Under the pieces are notes generated by a model. That model had not been told where the DNA came from and searched no databases. It saw nothing but the letters and a program-made list of their open reading frames with translations. From Xylaria sp. FL1777 (Eukaryota > Ascomycota > Sordariomycetes > Xylariales > Xylariaceae), in the NCBI GenBank assembly GCA_022578965.1, contig MU400954.1:1-19092 (forward strand): a DNA stretch of 19,092 nucleotides, in the 5' to 3' direction. Shown in pieces: positions 1-8,676 of this stretch. Position 1 is the stretch's first letter. The number at the start of each line of letters is the position of its first letter. The position numbers and the translations under genes were made by a program.

Positions 1-128
1 GCTTTATTATATATTGCTATTTTATTAGTAGCAAATAGCTACTTTATAATATTATTTATAGCTTTAAGCTTTTTTATAGCTAGTTATAAGTTTTTGTTAG
101 TTTGTAATAATTTAGCTATAAAGCTTTT

Positions 129-141
129 TTATAGCTGCTTT
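129..141 (+). repeat. Target-site duplication, left copy, of the 142-292 insert
   Basis: The 13 bases ttatagctgcttt are repeated exactly at 293-305. The right arm shows one decayed copy of the same site (ttatagctatttt, reverse complement of about 17648-17660) followed directly by the sequence found here after base 305. Confidence 0.55.
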
Positions 142-292
142 TTTTTGTTTTTTAGCAAGTTATAACATAGAATTATATATTAAAAGGTTTTTTTTTTTTT
201 TGCGCATTTATAAAAAAGCATAAAAAAGCTTAAAATCTTTTTTTTATGCAAAAATACTTTTAGCTTTATTTTTTTAGTGCGCATTTATATTA
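142..292 (-). mobile_element. 151-bp SINE-like retroposed insert
   Basis: The segment is flanked by a perfect 13-bp direct repeat, ttatagctgcttt, at 129-141 and 293-305. The right arm has a single copy of this site and lacks the insert, so this is an insertion with a target-site duplication rather than a deletion. The left edge is T-rich (tttttgtttttt), which would be an A-rich tail if the element points to the minus strand. Inside, gcgcattta occurs twice, near 201 and 280. There is no coding capacity. A 13-bp duplication and an A-rich end fit target-primed retroposition (a SINE or a strongly 5'-truncated LINE). I cannot place it in a named family, and the T runs blur the exact left boundary. 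Confidence 0.55.
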
Positions 293-979
293 TTATAGCT
301 GCTTTATGCTTTAATAACTTGCTATATTTTTAAAAGCTTTATTTTTGCTAAACTTTTGTTTAATTATTATTAAATAGCTATTGCTTATTTATTTTTTTTA
401 ATGCAATTTTAGGTTTTTTTTTTTTAACTACTTTTTTTGCTAAAAGTTTAAAGCTAGCATTAAATTTTTTTTAGCTATACTTTTATTATTGCTTATAGGT
501 TTGCTTTTTGTTTAATTTTTAGCTTTTTAAGCTTTTGTGTTTTAAATAAAAGTTTTAATTTTTTTTGTTACTTTTTAGATTGATTTTTTAGCTATTAAGC
601 TTTTTATATAATACTTATAAACTGCTGTTTTATTACTAAAATATAAGTTAATAAAAAAAATCTTTATTTTAGTTTTTAAGTGCTTTATTTTAATTGCTTT
701 AAAAGTTTTAATTATATATTTAAAGCATTTATTTTAAATTACTGCTAATAAATTAATAATGCTTTTTATTTTATTTTTTTTAAAGTTTTTATGCTAAATT
801 ATTACGCTATAAGCTAAAGTACTTTATATTATTGCAATATATATTTGTTTTGTTTTTGTTATATTGCTGCTTTATATAAAGTTTTATAGCTTAGTTATTA
901 TATATAATTAAATGCTTAGTTTTTTTTTAAGCTTTGTAGTAAGGTTTACTATAAGTAGTAAAGCAATTAAGCTTAAAAA

Positions 980-1144
980 GTGTAATATAGATTAAAAGGA
1001 AAAAGGCCTTGCAAGCAATTGCGTAGCAATTGCTTTAAGCATAAGCTTTACATAGCTATTTAATTAAGCCACTATAGCCACAAGTGGGGATACTACTATA
1101 GCTAAACCCTATAAATATAAAGTCCTCTTTTTAGTTTATATCAC
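980..1144. mobile_element. Short insert with imperfect terminal inverted repeats (MITE-like)
   Basis: The left end starts gtgtaatatagattaaaagg and the right end, read in reverse complement, starts gtgatataaactaaaaagag. The two match over about 20 bases with small gaps. The right arm lacks this block: its homology leaves the left arm near 937 and rejoins near 1144, where the short motif ctttg(t/c) occurs at both edges (932-937, 1144-1149). The gap in homology (938-1143) is therefore about 40 bases longer than the inverted-repeat unit. The core is a GC-richer island with aaggcctt, the repeated caattg words at 1017-1036, and gccacaagtgggga at about 1078-1091. It keeps GG, CC and GA steps that the surrounding DNA has lost, so it is younger or was spared from decay. 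No coding capacity. Superfamily not assignable. Confidence 0.45.
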
Positions 1145-1682
1145 TTTGCTAAATGTTTTTTTTATTTTATATTTTTGTTAAACTATATTTTTAAAAACTT
1201 TGCGCTATTTTTTAGATATATTATTACGTTAAAAAAGTGTATTATTTATATAAATGCTATTTTATTACTAAAAAAGTATATTAATTTGCTTTTTTATAGT
1301 ACAAACTTTATTTTATGTTATTTTGTTTAATTTTTATACGTTTTTTATGCTACTTTTAAAGCTTTATAGTTTTGCTTTATATTTAGGTTTGCTATAATAA
1401 AATTAGTATTATTAGCAAAACTAATTATTATTAGCTTTTAATATATAGCAAAATTATTATAAAGTATTAAAATATATAAAAGAAAAAAAAGAAATAAAAA
1501 TAAAAACCTTTAAAAAACTTTAGCTTTTAGCGCTATTAATTAAAATATTGCTTTATTAAAACAAAAATGTATTATATAATTTAATATAAAAAAGTTTACT
1601 TATATAACTATTTAAAAAAAAAAGCTTTTTTGTTGCAAAATATATATTATTTTTTTTTATTAATAATATTAAAAGCTTTTAT

Positions 1683-1696
1683 AATGTTTAGCTATA
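1683..1696 (+). repeat. Target-site duplication, left copy, of retroposon copy A
   Basis: The 14 bases aatgtttagctata are repeated exactly at 2981-2994. The equivalent place in the right arm holds a single aatatttagctata, one transition away. Confidence 0.8.
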
Positions 1697-2980
1697 TATA
1701 TTGTATTACTTAGGATTAACGGCTTTAAAAAGCCATGCTAAAAGCTATCTAATTTTATACGTAAGTAAAAACTATGCTAAAGCTAAATAAAAACATTTTT
1801 GCTAACTGCTTGCTACTATAACTTATACTCTTTTTATAGCTAACTGCATAAGCGCTACTATTTAGAAATTGCGTTGCTTAATTCTTATTTAATACTGCTG
1901 CTTTTATTGCTTGCGTTTTTTTTTGCTGCGCAAGCGTAGCTTTTTGTTATTTAAACTGCTTACTAACGGTTTTTAAACGGGTTTTTTTTAGGTTAGTCTT
2001 AAAGCTTTAGCATATTAATAATAGTTTGTAATCTTGTTTTTTGCACGGTTGCTAGCGCAGTTTTTTTTAGTAAGCAACTTTTTAAGCAAATAGTATTTTT
2101 GCTTATTAAATTGTTAGTTTTTTATTTATGTAGCGTTTTTATAACAGCAATAATATATAGTTAGCTTTAAGTTAGCTTTATTGCAAACTATATAAAGCAA
2201 TAAATAAAGGCATTTTTAGCTAGTTTGTACGCTCAAATAGCTTTTAGGCATTTTGCTGCTTAAGCTAAATAGTTGCTTTAATAAAAAAACATATAACTGC
2301 TTTTTTTTTAGTTTGCATAAAGCATAGGTTTGCTTTATTTTTAGCATGTTTTAAAGATTTACACTAGCTGCATTTTTGCTTATTTTTATATATGCTAGCT
2401 TAGTAGCTTTATTTTTAGCAGCTATAACATTAAGTTATTACTATATTTATAAAGTAAAAAGCTACTTAAAAGTAGCAGTAGTTCTAAAAAAGTTCATTAG
2501 TATACATTATGTTTGCATTTTTTGCAGTTATAACTTTAATATATACTAGGCATGTTTTTTGCTTGCGCTATAGCAAGCAAAGTAAAAAAAACAGCTTTTT
2601 AATTTTTAGCTTTTAGTTAGCTAGCTTAAGTTAAGCTAGCATTTTTTTCTTTTTTATTTTTAGTACTCGCTTAGTTAGCAGGCTTAAAGCTATTAGCTAG
2701 TATAGTTAAAAGTGCACTTTTGATTTTTTGCTGAACGTTTAACGAGCTTATAACATATTTGCTAGCATTTAGGTCTAGATTTTCTGCTTGTTAAAAATAA
2801 CCTTTTAGTTATTGTTCGGTAGTTTGTATGCTGCCTGAACTACGTTCGCTTTTATTGCCCAGTTTAGCTCTTGTACTACAATTAACCTTATTTTTACTTT
2901 AGCTTTATAGCTAGCAGGGGTTATAATAACAGCCCGGTTAAAGTTCGTTGCCGTGATAGCCCTAGGGTGAGTTAGTGGGG
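1697..2980 (-). mobile_element. Retroposon copy A (LINE-like, 5'-truncated, minus orientation)
   Basis: The insert has perfect 14-bp direct repeats at both ends (1683-1696 and 2981-2994), and the right arm shows the uninterrupted site (reverse complement of about 16448-16475). The left edge, TATATTGTATTACTTAGG, is identical to the left edge of copy B at 6468, followed in both by aacggctt and, some 40 bases on, aagtaaaaact. The right edges of the two copies differ. One fixed end, one variable end and long target duplications are the marks of target-primed reverse transcription, so the fixed left end should be the 3' end and the element reads on the minus strand. Minus-strand frames are decayed but partly open: 2978-2808 has 57 codons without a stop, and 1976-1755 has 74 codons with only two internal TAA. 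I see no clear reverse transcriptase motif. The right part (2690-2980) keeps many CC, GG, GA and TC steps and is the least decayed long stretch of the window. Confidence 0.65.
2805..2978 (-). pseudogene. Open coding remnant at the truncated 5' edge of retroposon copy A
   Basis: Reading the minus strand from 2978 gives 57 codons without a stop, ending at TAA 2805-2807. The product has mixed composition, including THPRAITATNFNRAVIITP and, further on, VVQELNWAIKANVVQAAYKLP. This is quite unlike the Phe/Leu/Ile-only frames elsewhere. In the same frame after the stop, readable pieces continue (KVIFNKQKI, TFSKKSKVHF) broken by TAA or TAG codons. There is no ATG; the frame begins at the insertion edge, as expected for a 5'-truncated copy. 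The pattern (helix, then a basic-hydrophobic strand, then a TF..K.KVHF-like stretch) vaguely recalls the ORF1 (gag-like) proteins of fungal LINEs. I hold that only as a weak suggestion. If it is right, the copy also carries an internal deletion joining ORF1 to the 3' end. Confidence 0.4.
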
Positions 2981-2994
2981 AATGTTTAGCTATA
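2981..2994 (+). repeat. Target-site duplication, right copy, of retroposon copy A
   Basis: This is an exact repeat of 1683-1696. Arm homology with the other half of the inverted repeat resumes immediately after it (ataaaaacg here, ataaaaacg in the right arm reverse complement). Confidence 0.8.
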
Positions 2995-4333
2995 ATAAAA
3001 ACGTTATGCTTTTTTTGCTAATTATTTTTTTTGCTATTTTTAATACTAGTTTAATAATTATGTTTATTAACTTATTTTGTTTGTTATTTATTTAGTTGTT
3101 TAATAAAAGATTTTCTTGTTTATTTATTTTTATTATGTAATAATATAGCTTTTTTTTTAGTACTTTTTTTACTGTATAAATAAGCATAATAAAGTGCTAC
3201 TTTTTAGCTGTTTTTTTAGTTTTTTTTAACTTTTTAAGTTTAAGTATAATTATTATTTTTGCTTGCTTAAATTATACTAAATAATACTTTAATAAAAAGC
3301 TAGCAATATATAATATTGCTATTTTTTTTGCTAAAGCAAGTTTATAAGCTTTAAAAAAGCTATTAAGTACTAAGTTATTTTTTAGTGCTTTTTATAGCGT
3401 TAACTTTTATATTAATAATATTATGTTTTTTTTTTATATTAATATTAATTATAAACTTTTAATAGTTATTATAAGTTAAGTTTTTTTTAAATATATTAAA
3501 TAGGTTTATTAATAATATAAAAAAAAAGCGGTTTATTAGTAAAGCTGTTTTTTTTTTAAAAGTATTAACAAAAAGCAATTTATTTTTTGTTTATTTTAGT
3601 AATAAAATCGCAGTAATTTTTAAAGCTAGCTTATAAGCAAACTTTGCTTATTTAGCTAAGCTTTATAATAATTTAAAATTTTTAAATGTTTTTATAAATG
3701 CTTATTTTTAGCTGCGTTTTTATGCTTTTTTTACTTTATTGCTAAAGGTTTTTTTTTTTTTTAAAGGCTTATTATGCTGCTTTAATTTTTTTGCTTTAAA
3801 ATCTATAGTATGCTTATTTTGCTTTTTTTTTTGTTTTAACTATTTTTAAAAACTACTAAAATAATGCTTAATGTTTTTTTTTTATAGTTTTTTTAAGCAT
3901 TATTTTATTTGCTATTTTTATTAGTTATTAAATTAAAAAGTTAAAAGTATTATTTAGCTTGCTAAATATATATAGCATATATGTTTTTATAATAATAGCT
4001 TTTATTTTTATAGCTGCTTTATTTTTGTTTAGTTTAAGCTAGTTTTATTTTTTTGCTTTTTTTAAATATTTTTATAAAACTACTTTTAAATTAATTATAA
4101 CTTTTAATATTTTATAGATTAAATTTAGCTACTTTAAGTTTTTTTAATAAATAATAGTTAAGTTACTAAATATTTATATTAAGTTTATTATTAAGCTTTT
4201 TTGCTTATGTTTTGTTTTAATTACTTTTTTTTAAAAAATAACTAATATAAAATCTTATTATATAATAAACTTAAGCAGTTTATTTGCTTTTTAGCTTTTT
4301 TTGCTTTTTAAGTTTTATAATAAATAATAAAAA
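2995..4333 (+). other. Gene-free AT-rich stretch of the left arm
   Basis: I find nothing here except arm sequence. It matches the reverse complement of 14471-16440 once the hAT-type element there is removed. The empty site of that element is at about 3131-3155: tattatgtaataatatagc here against ttatataataat plus ataataatatagc on either side of the insertion in the other arm. There are many T runs and no open frame longer than a few dozen codons. Confidence 0.7.
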
Positions 4334-5685
4334 TTAAAGTTATTTATAAATATATAGCGTTTTTTTAGCTTGTTTATTTTATGTATTTTTTAAATTAAAC
4401 TATATTATATTGTTTTTTTTTAATTTAGCAAATATATTAACTATAGAATTACTGCTAAATTATTACTACTTATTATAATTTTTGTTTAGTTTTTATTAGC
4501 GTTTTTTACTAGCGTTTTTATTGCAATTTTTTTATTTATATATAATATAGCTTTGCTTTTTAACTAAATAACTTAATAGCTATTATTACTAAAGCAATAT
4601 ATATTGCTATATTTATTAATTATTAGCTTTTAAATTACTATATAATTAAAACTATTGTTTTATAATATATATATTATATTGCTTTTAAATTTTATAATGT
4701 TTTAAAAAGCAATATTATATATTATTAAATTAACAAAAATAAATTTTTGTTTATATTGTTAGTTTGCTGTTTTTTTATTAATAATCTTTTTTTATTTAGC
4801 TATGTAAATGCTAATACTATTAGTATTTTTAAACTATTTTTGTTTACTTTTTTTGCTTATTATTAATGCTTTTTTAGCACTTTAAAAGTTTTTAAGTTAT
4901 AATATATATGCTGCTTTTGTTTTGTTTTTTTGTTTAATTTTTTTTTAGTAAGCTTTATTTTATATTATGTATGCTTTTTTATAGTTTATGTATTTTTGCT
5001 TTACTTTTTGCATTTTTATTACGCAGCTTTTTTTTTTTTTTTAGTGCTTTAAAGCTAAATAATAGCTATATTTTAAGTTTTTATAGCAATATTTAGCTAT
5101 ATATTTATATTTATAGCAATTAAAGCACTATATAATTTTAAGCTTTATAATAAAAAGTTTGCAATTAAATAACTAAGCTTTTTATAAAAAGCTATTATTG
5201 CATATTATTTTAGCTCTTATTATATTATTTATATGTAGTAATATTACTGCAAATTTAGCTTTTATGTTTTTAAGTAGCATTTTTTTGTATTTTATAACTT
5301 TAGGATGTTTATTATATAATAACTATAATAAATCTTTATTTAAATGTATTACTTTAATACGGTTTACTAAAATGCTTTTTATTATTAGTGCTGCTTTTTT
5401 TTGTTATACTTTTGACTTTTTTCTAAAAGCTTTTATAATTTTTTTTTTTTTTTAGCTTTTTAAAGTACTGCTTCTTTAAAAGTAATTACTATATTTTTGC
5501 TATATAGCTTTTTAGCAGTAATTATATTATTGCTTATAAGCGTTATATTTATTGCTTTAATAATATTAACTAGTGTTTTATTTTTAAAATTATTAGTTTA
5601 TTTTTAACTTTAATTAATACTTTTTTGTTTTGCTTAAATAATATTGCTTTATTATTGCAAGTTAGCTGTAAAGTTATTTTAAGTG
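4334..5685. other. AT-rich spacer without recognisable gene
   Basis: The homology between the arms ends at 4333 (aataataaaaa) and I cannot follow it further inward. The stretch is dominated by T runs and TA-rich words. A frame of 85 codons at 5198-5455 on the plus strand consists almost entirely of Phe, Leu, Ile, Tyr and Asn and ends in a run of Phe encoded by a T tract. It has no recognisable motif and I do not call it a gene. Confidence 0.5.
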
Positions 5686-5809
5686 CTTTAAACTAAAAAC
5701 ATAGAATAGCAAGCTGCGCTTGCTGCAAGCTATAACTTACCTCTTTTAGGGGCCCGTGCAGATGTATTTGTAGGTTTAAGGCCTACGTTTTATATATTTT
5801 AGTTTAAAG
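5686..5809. mobile_element. 124-bp GC-richer island with 13-bp terminal inverted repeats
   Basis: The ends ctttaaactaaaa (5686-5698) and ttttagtttaaag (5797-5809) are perfect 13-bp inverted copies. Between them lie two small hairpins: gcaag/cttgc at 5709-5723 and gtagg/cctac at 5770-5786. Between these is a block with ggggcccgtgcag (5749-5761). That density of CC, GG and GA steps is extreme for this window, so the block has escaped the decay or arrived late. I see no convincing target duplication (aagtg on the left, aacct on the right), so mobility is inferred from the terminal repeats only. It could also be the remnant of a longer GC-rich sequence. No coding capacity and no tRNA-like boxes that I can defend. 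Confidence 0.4.
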
Positions 5810-6453
5810 AACCTTTGTTGATTTTTAAGCTAAAGTTTATTTTGTATATATATATATACTATTTATACCTATAAATTATTTGCTAATAAAACTTAAAAAT
5901 AACAATTATAATATTGCTTAAGGCTTTTTATAATAATACTTATATTTAGCGCTAATTTTATAATTAAGATATTTTATTATGTTGTAGTGTTTTAAGCTTA
6001 AACGGTTAAAAGTTAAGCTTTATTTGTTAATTTATTAACTAGTGTTATTTTTTTATTTTATTATAGAACTGCAGATTTTTAACGATTTTAGCTTTAGCTT
6101 AGTTAATAGTTGCTTTTTAGAAAAACTAATAGCTTTAGAACTTTTAGAATTTATTAAAAAACTTAGCAAATTAAATAAACTAGCTAATAATGTAGTATTA
6201 AAGCATTTATTTAGTAATTATATTTAGTATTTTATGTAGTATATTTTGCTGCAATTAAAACATAATTAATAATACATGTTAAAATATAATTTTATATAAA
6301 CTATTGCTAGTGCTACTTTAAATTATTGTTAATTTAACAAATTATATAAGCTTAAGCTTAAAGCTAAACAAGTTAAGTTAATTTAGCATATAGTATTTTA
6401 TTATAATAATATTATATTAATAGTTTAAACTAGTTATAAAAAAAGCATTATAT
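5810..6453. other. AT-rich stretch between the small inverted-repeat element and retroposon copy B
   Basis: The stretch is mostly undifferentiated AT-rich DNA. It includes a tatatatata tract near 5847-5858 and the short coding-like remnant at 6042-6227. Its right edge is the first copy of the target duplication of retroposon B. I find no partner for it elsewhere in the window. Confidence 0.4.
6042..6227 (+). pseudogene. Possible short coding remnant, 61 codons
   Basis: The frame starts at ATG 6042 and ends at TAG 6225-6227. The first residues are Phe-rich and may be spurious. The rest has a normal protein look: one Asp, several Glu, and an amphipathic Lys/Leu helix (EFIKKLSKLNKLANNVVLKH). 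By my count this segment has six GA dinucleotides in 186 bases, against one in bases 1-180, so it is less decayed or was coding more recently. A pyrimidine-rich run ending in attatag lies just before the charged part (about 6050-6065) and could be a 3' splice site, in which case the ATG is not the true start. No family recognised. It may be a fragment of another transposon. I would not annotate it as an expressed gene. Confidence 0.2.
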
Positions 6454-6467
6454 TATAAACTGTTTTA
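6454..6467 (+). repeat. Target-site duplication, left copy, of retroposon copy B
   Basis: The 14 bases tataaactgtttta are repeated exactly at 8663-8676, and the flanks beyond them differ. Confidence 0.8.
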
Positions 6468-8662
6468 TATATTGTATTACTTAGGCCAACGGCTTACTAG
6501 CTATGCTAGTTTTTATTTTTTATATATATAAGTAAAAACTGTGCTTGTAGGTTAAAAGCAAGCTATAAGCAGCTTACTTTTTTTTTAGTAGCTAAGTAAA
6601 AACATTTTGTATTTATTTCTAGGTTATACTAGTTTTGCTACGATTTTATTAAGTGCTTTACTTTTTATTTTTTTGCTTTTAAGTTGTTTGTTTACTTGCA
6701 TTATGCTATTAACTAAGTATGTGCACTTTTATGTAGTTATTTTGTAGTTCTTTTTTTTTTATATTTTTTTTGCTTTGTAGTTTGCTTGCTTTAGTATTGC
6801 TGCTTGTTTTGTGCTATTTATAGCAGTTTTTTTAGTTTTAGCACTTATTTAGCTAAGTATGCTGCTTTTTTTTTTAGTTTTTTTTTTCAACTTTTTTTTA
6901 TTATATTGTTAGTATATTATAGTTTGCTTGCTTTAATATTATTGCTAGCTTTTTGCTACATTAGTTTTTTTATAACTAAGTTATAACTAAATTATAAGCA
7001 AAGTTAATTGCTTATTATTTTTTAGTTTGCTTTTTATATATTTATTTTTTAAGCTGCTTTTATATTTTTTGCAATAAACTTATTAAGTAAGCATAGCTTA
7101 TAAATAGCTTATATATTAAGCAATATAAAGTAATAATAAGTAGTAAGTTATTTTACTTAGCTATTTATATTAATTTTTTTTTTTAATTATTAATTTTATT
7201 ATTTTTACTATTACTACTATTATATGCTTAGCTTATGTTTGCTTTAGTATATTAAAATGCTTAGTTTATAATATAATTAGTTATTAATGCATTATAGTTA
7301 TACAAAAATCTACTTTGCTATAGCTATTATGCTTTTTATAATATGTATTTATAACTAGTTTAGCTTAAGTATATATACTAATTAGTATTAAGCTTATATA
7401 TTTAAAGTTATAAGTTATTTTGCTGTAGTTTTTATTAGTTATTTAAGTTATAGTATTAAATAAAATAATTAATAGCTTGCTATTATATAGTTTAAGCTTT
7501 TATAACTGTTTGTTGTTATGCTTTTTTATTATAACGCTAATTCTTAAAATAAAAGTAAATGCTTTAGTACTTTGCGCTAAAATATTACTAATAGCTTTAA
7601 AATTTGTATTTATTAAGCATGCTAAAATGCTTAAGCTATACTGCTATTATATTGCTTATATTATAGTAATATATTATGCATTTTTTATTGCTGTTTTTTT
7701 TATGCTAACTATATAAAAACATTAATAATTTTTGCGCTTGCAATATTATTAGTAAGTTTGCTAAGTGCTTATAATATAAAAAAAGCAAAGTAAACACTAA
7801 AAGTAGCAATTGTAGTTCTATAAGTACTTTTAATTATATTAGTATTTATATGTTTTTAAGCTTTACTTTATGCTTATTTTAATTATTAAAGTTTTTTTAA
7901 TTTTAAGTACTGCTAATAATTTTTTAGCTTAAAAAAGTTAATAAAAAACTTTAATTGTATATTAAAGCTTATATAGCTATGCGTTATTTTTGTACTAATA
8001 AAAATATTTAAGCTATACTTATAGCTAGTATGCAACTTTAAATTACAATTAAAAAAGCAAAAAAAGCTATAGTAAGTAAAAAACCTAGAAGTTTTATATA
8101 AATAAGCTAGTTAAAAAGTATTTATGTAACTTTTAAAAGTTAATATTATTATATATTTAGTAGCTAGAAGTTTTAATAAAATTTTAGTATTTAGTGCTTA
8201 ATAAAGTTGCTTAATTGCTTTGCTTTTTTATAATGTATGCTTTTTAACTTCTGTAGTTTTATATTTGTAATTTTATGTTGTTATTTTTAGTACTTTATTA
8301 TGTTATGCTTTATTTTAGAATTTATAAACGTAAACTTATAATAAGCAGCTTTTTTAAAACTATAAATAACAAATAGCTTTATAATAAATGCTTTAGTTTT
8401 TGCTTTATAGTTATAGTAAACTTTTCTTAGCTTAAAGAAAAGTTAGTATTAATGCTTAGCTATTTTTGCTTTATGTTTAAAAGCTTTTATTTCTGTATTT
8501 TTATAGCTGCTTATAACTTAATTAGTTCTTTAGCCACGTTATAATAGCTAAGCCTTTTCGTATTTAGAACTTATCTAGCTATTTTATGTGCTTTTTTTAG
8601 GTTGTGCAATAACTAGTAGCCTAGTTAAAAATTTGTTTGCTTTTTTAGTATGCTACAGGTAA
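6468..8662 (-). mobile_element. Retroposon copy B (LINE-like, minus orientation)
   Basis: Perfect 14-bp duplications (tataaactgtttta) flank it at 6454-6467 and 8663-8676. Its left edge is identical to that of copy A over 18 bases (TATATTGTATTACTTAGG). Internal similarity is patchy but real: aaaagtagca followed by gtagttcta lies at about 7800-7830 here and at 2468-2488 in copy A. That point is about 560 bp farther from the shared end here, so one copy carries an internal deletion or insertion. The right edge (ctacaggtaa) differs from copy A, as expected from 5' truncation. Near that edge (8500-8662) the minus strand keeps TC, GA and CC steps and gives readable pieces such as IRKGLAIITWLKN between TAA and TAG codons. 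I find no certain reverse transcriptase or RNase H motif, so the LINE assignment rests on structure. Plus-strand frames inside it (6804-6986, 7477-7716) are hydrophobic artefacts. Confidence 0.65.
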
Positions 8663-8676
8663 TATAAACTGTTTTA
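8663..8676 (+). repeat. Target-site duplication, right copy, of retroposon copy B
   Basis: This is an exact repeat of 6454-6467. It follows the truncated edge ctacaggtaa. Confidence 0.8.

Larger units (their letters stand above)
1..4333 (+). repeat. Left arm of a large inverted repeat
   Basis: This stretch aligns with the reverse complement of 14471-17786. Clear anchors are 1-120 with about 17660-17786, 3000-3130 with about 16310-16440, 3165-3425 with about 15381-15642, 3600-3680 with about 15130-15210, and 4260-4333 with 14471-14545. In the 3165-3425 block I count roughly 23 mismatches by eye, nearly all transitions, so identity is about 90%. Three blocks here have no partner in the other arm and are annotated as insertions. 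There is no open frame of note: the strand is T-rich and full of TAA and TAG in all frames. The homology is still running at base 1, so the true outer end lies outside the window. The arms are probably two copies of an old, heavily decayed repeat, but its original identity cannot be read. Confidence 0.85.

Noticed and set aside
1050..1125. tRNA-like A and B box words in the GC-richer insert
   Set aside because: The words gccacaagtgggga and agctaaaccc only loosely resemble polymerase III boxes, their spacing is not convincing, and no cloverleaf can be drawn.
5198..5455. Open frame of 85 codons, plus strand
   Set aside because: Composition is almost only Phe, Leu, Ile, Tyr and Asn and it ends in a Phe run encoded by a T tract. 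With TGA nearly abolished by the loss of GA steps, frames of this length are expected by chance. No motif seen.
6804..6986. Open frame of 60 codons, plus strand
   Set aside because: It is a hydrophobic run over T-rich sequence, lying on the opposite strand inside retroposon copy B.
7477..7716. Open frame of 79 codons, plus strand
   Set aside because: It lies inside retroposon copy B on the non-coding strand and is hydrophobic throughout. It looks membrane-like only because the DNA is T-rich.
1697..8662. The two copies of TATATTGTATTACTTAGG as LTRs of one retrotransposon
   Set aside because: At first the two similar segments 4.8 kb apart looked like LTRs. Each has its own, different 14-bp target duplication and its own other end, so they are two separate insertions.
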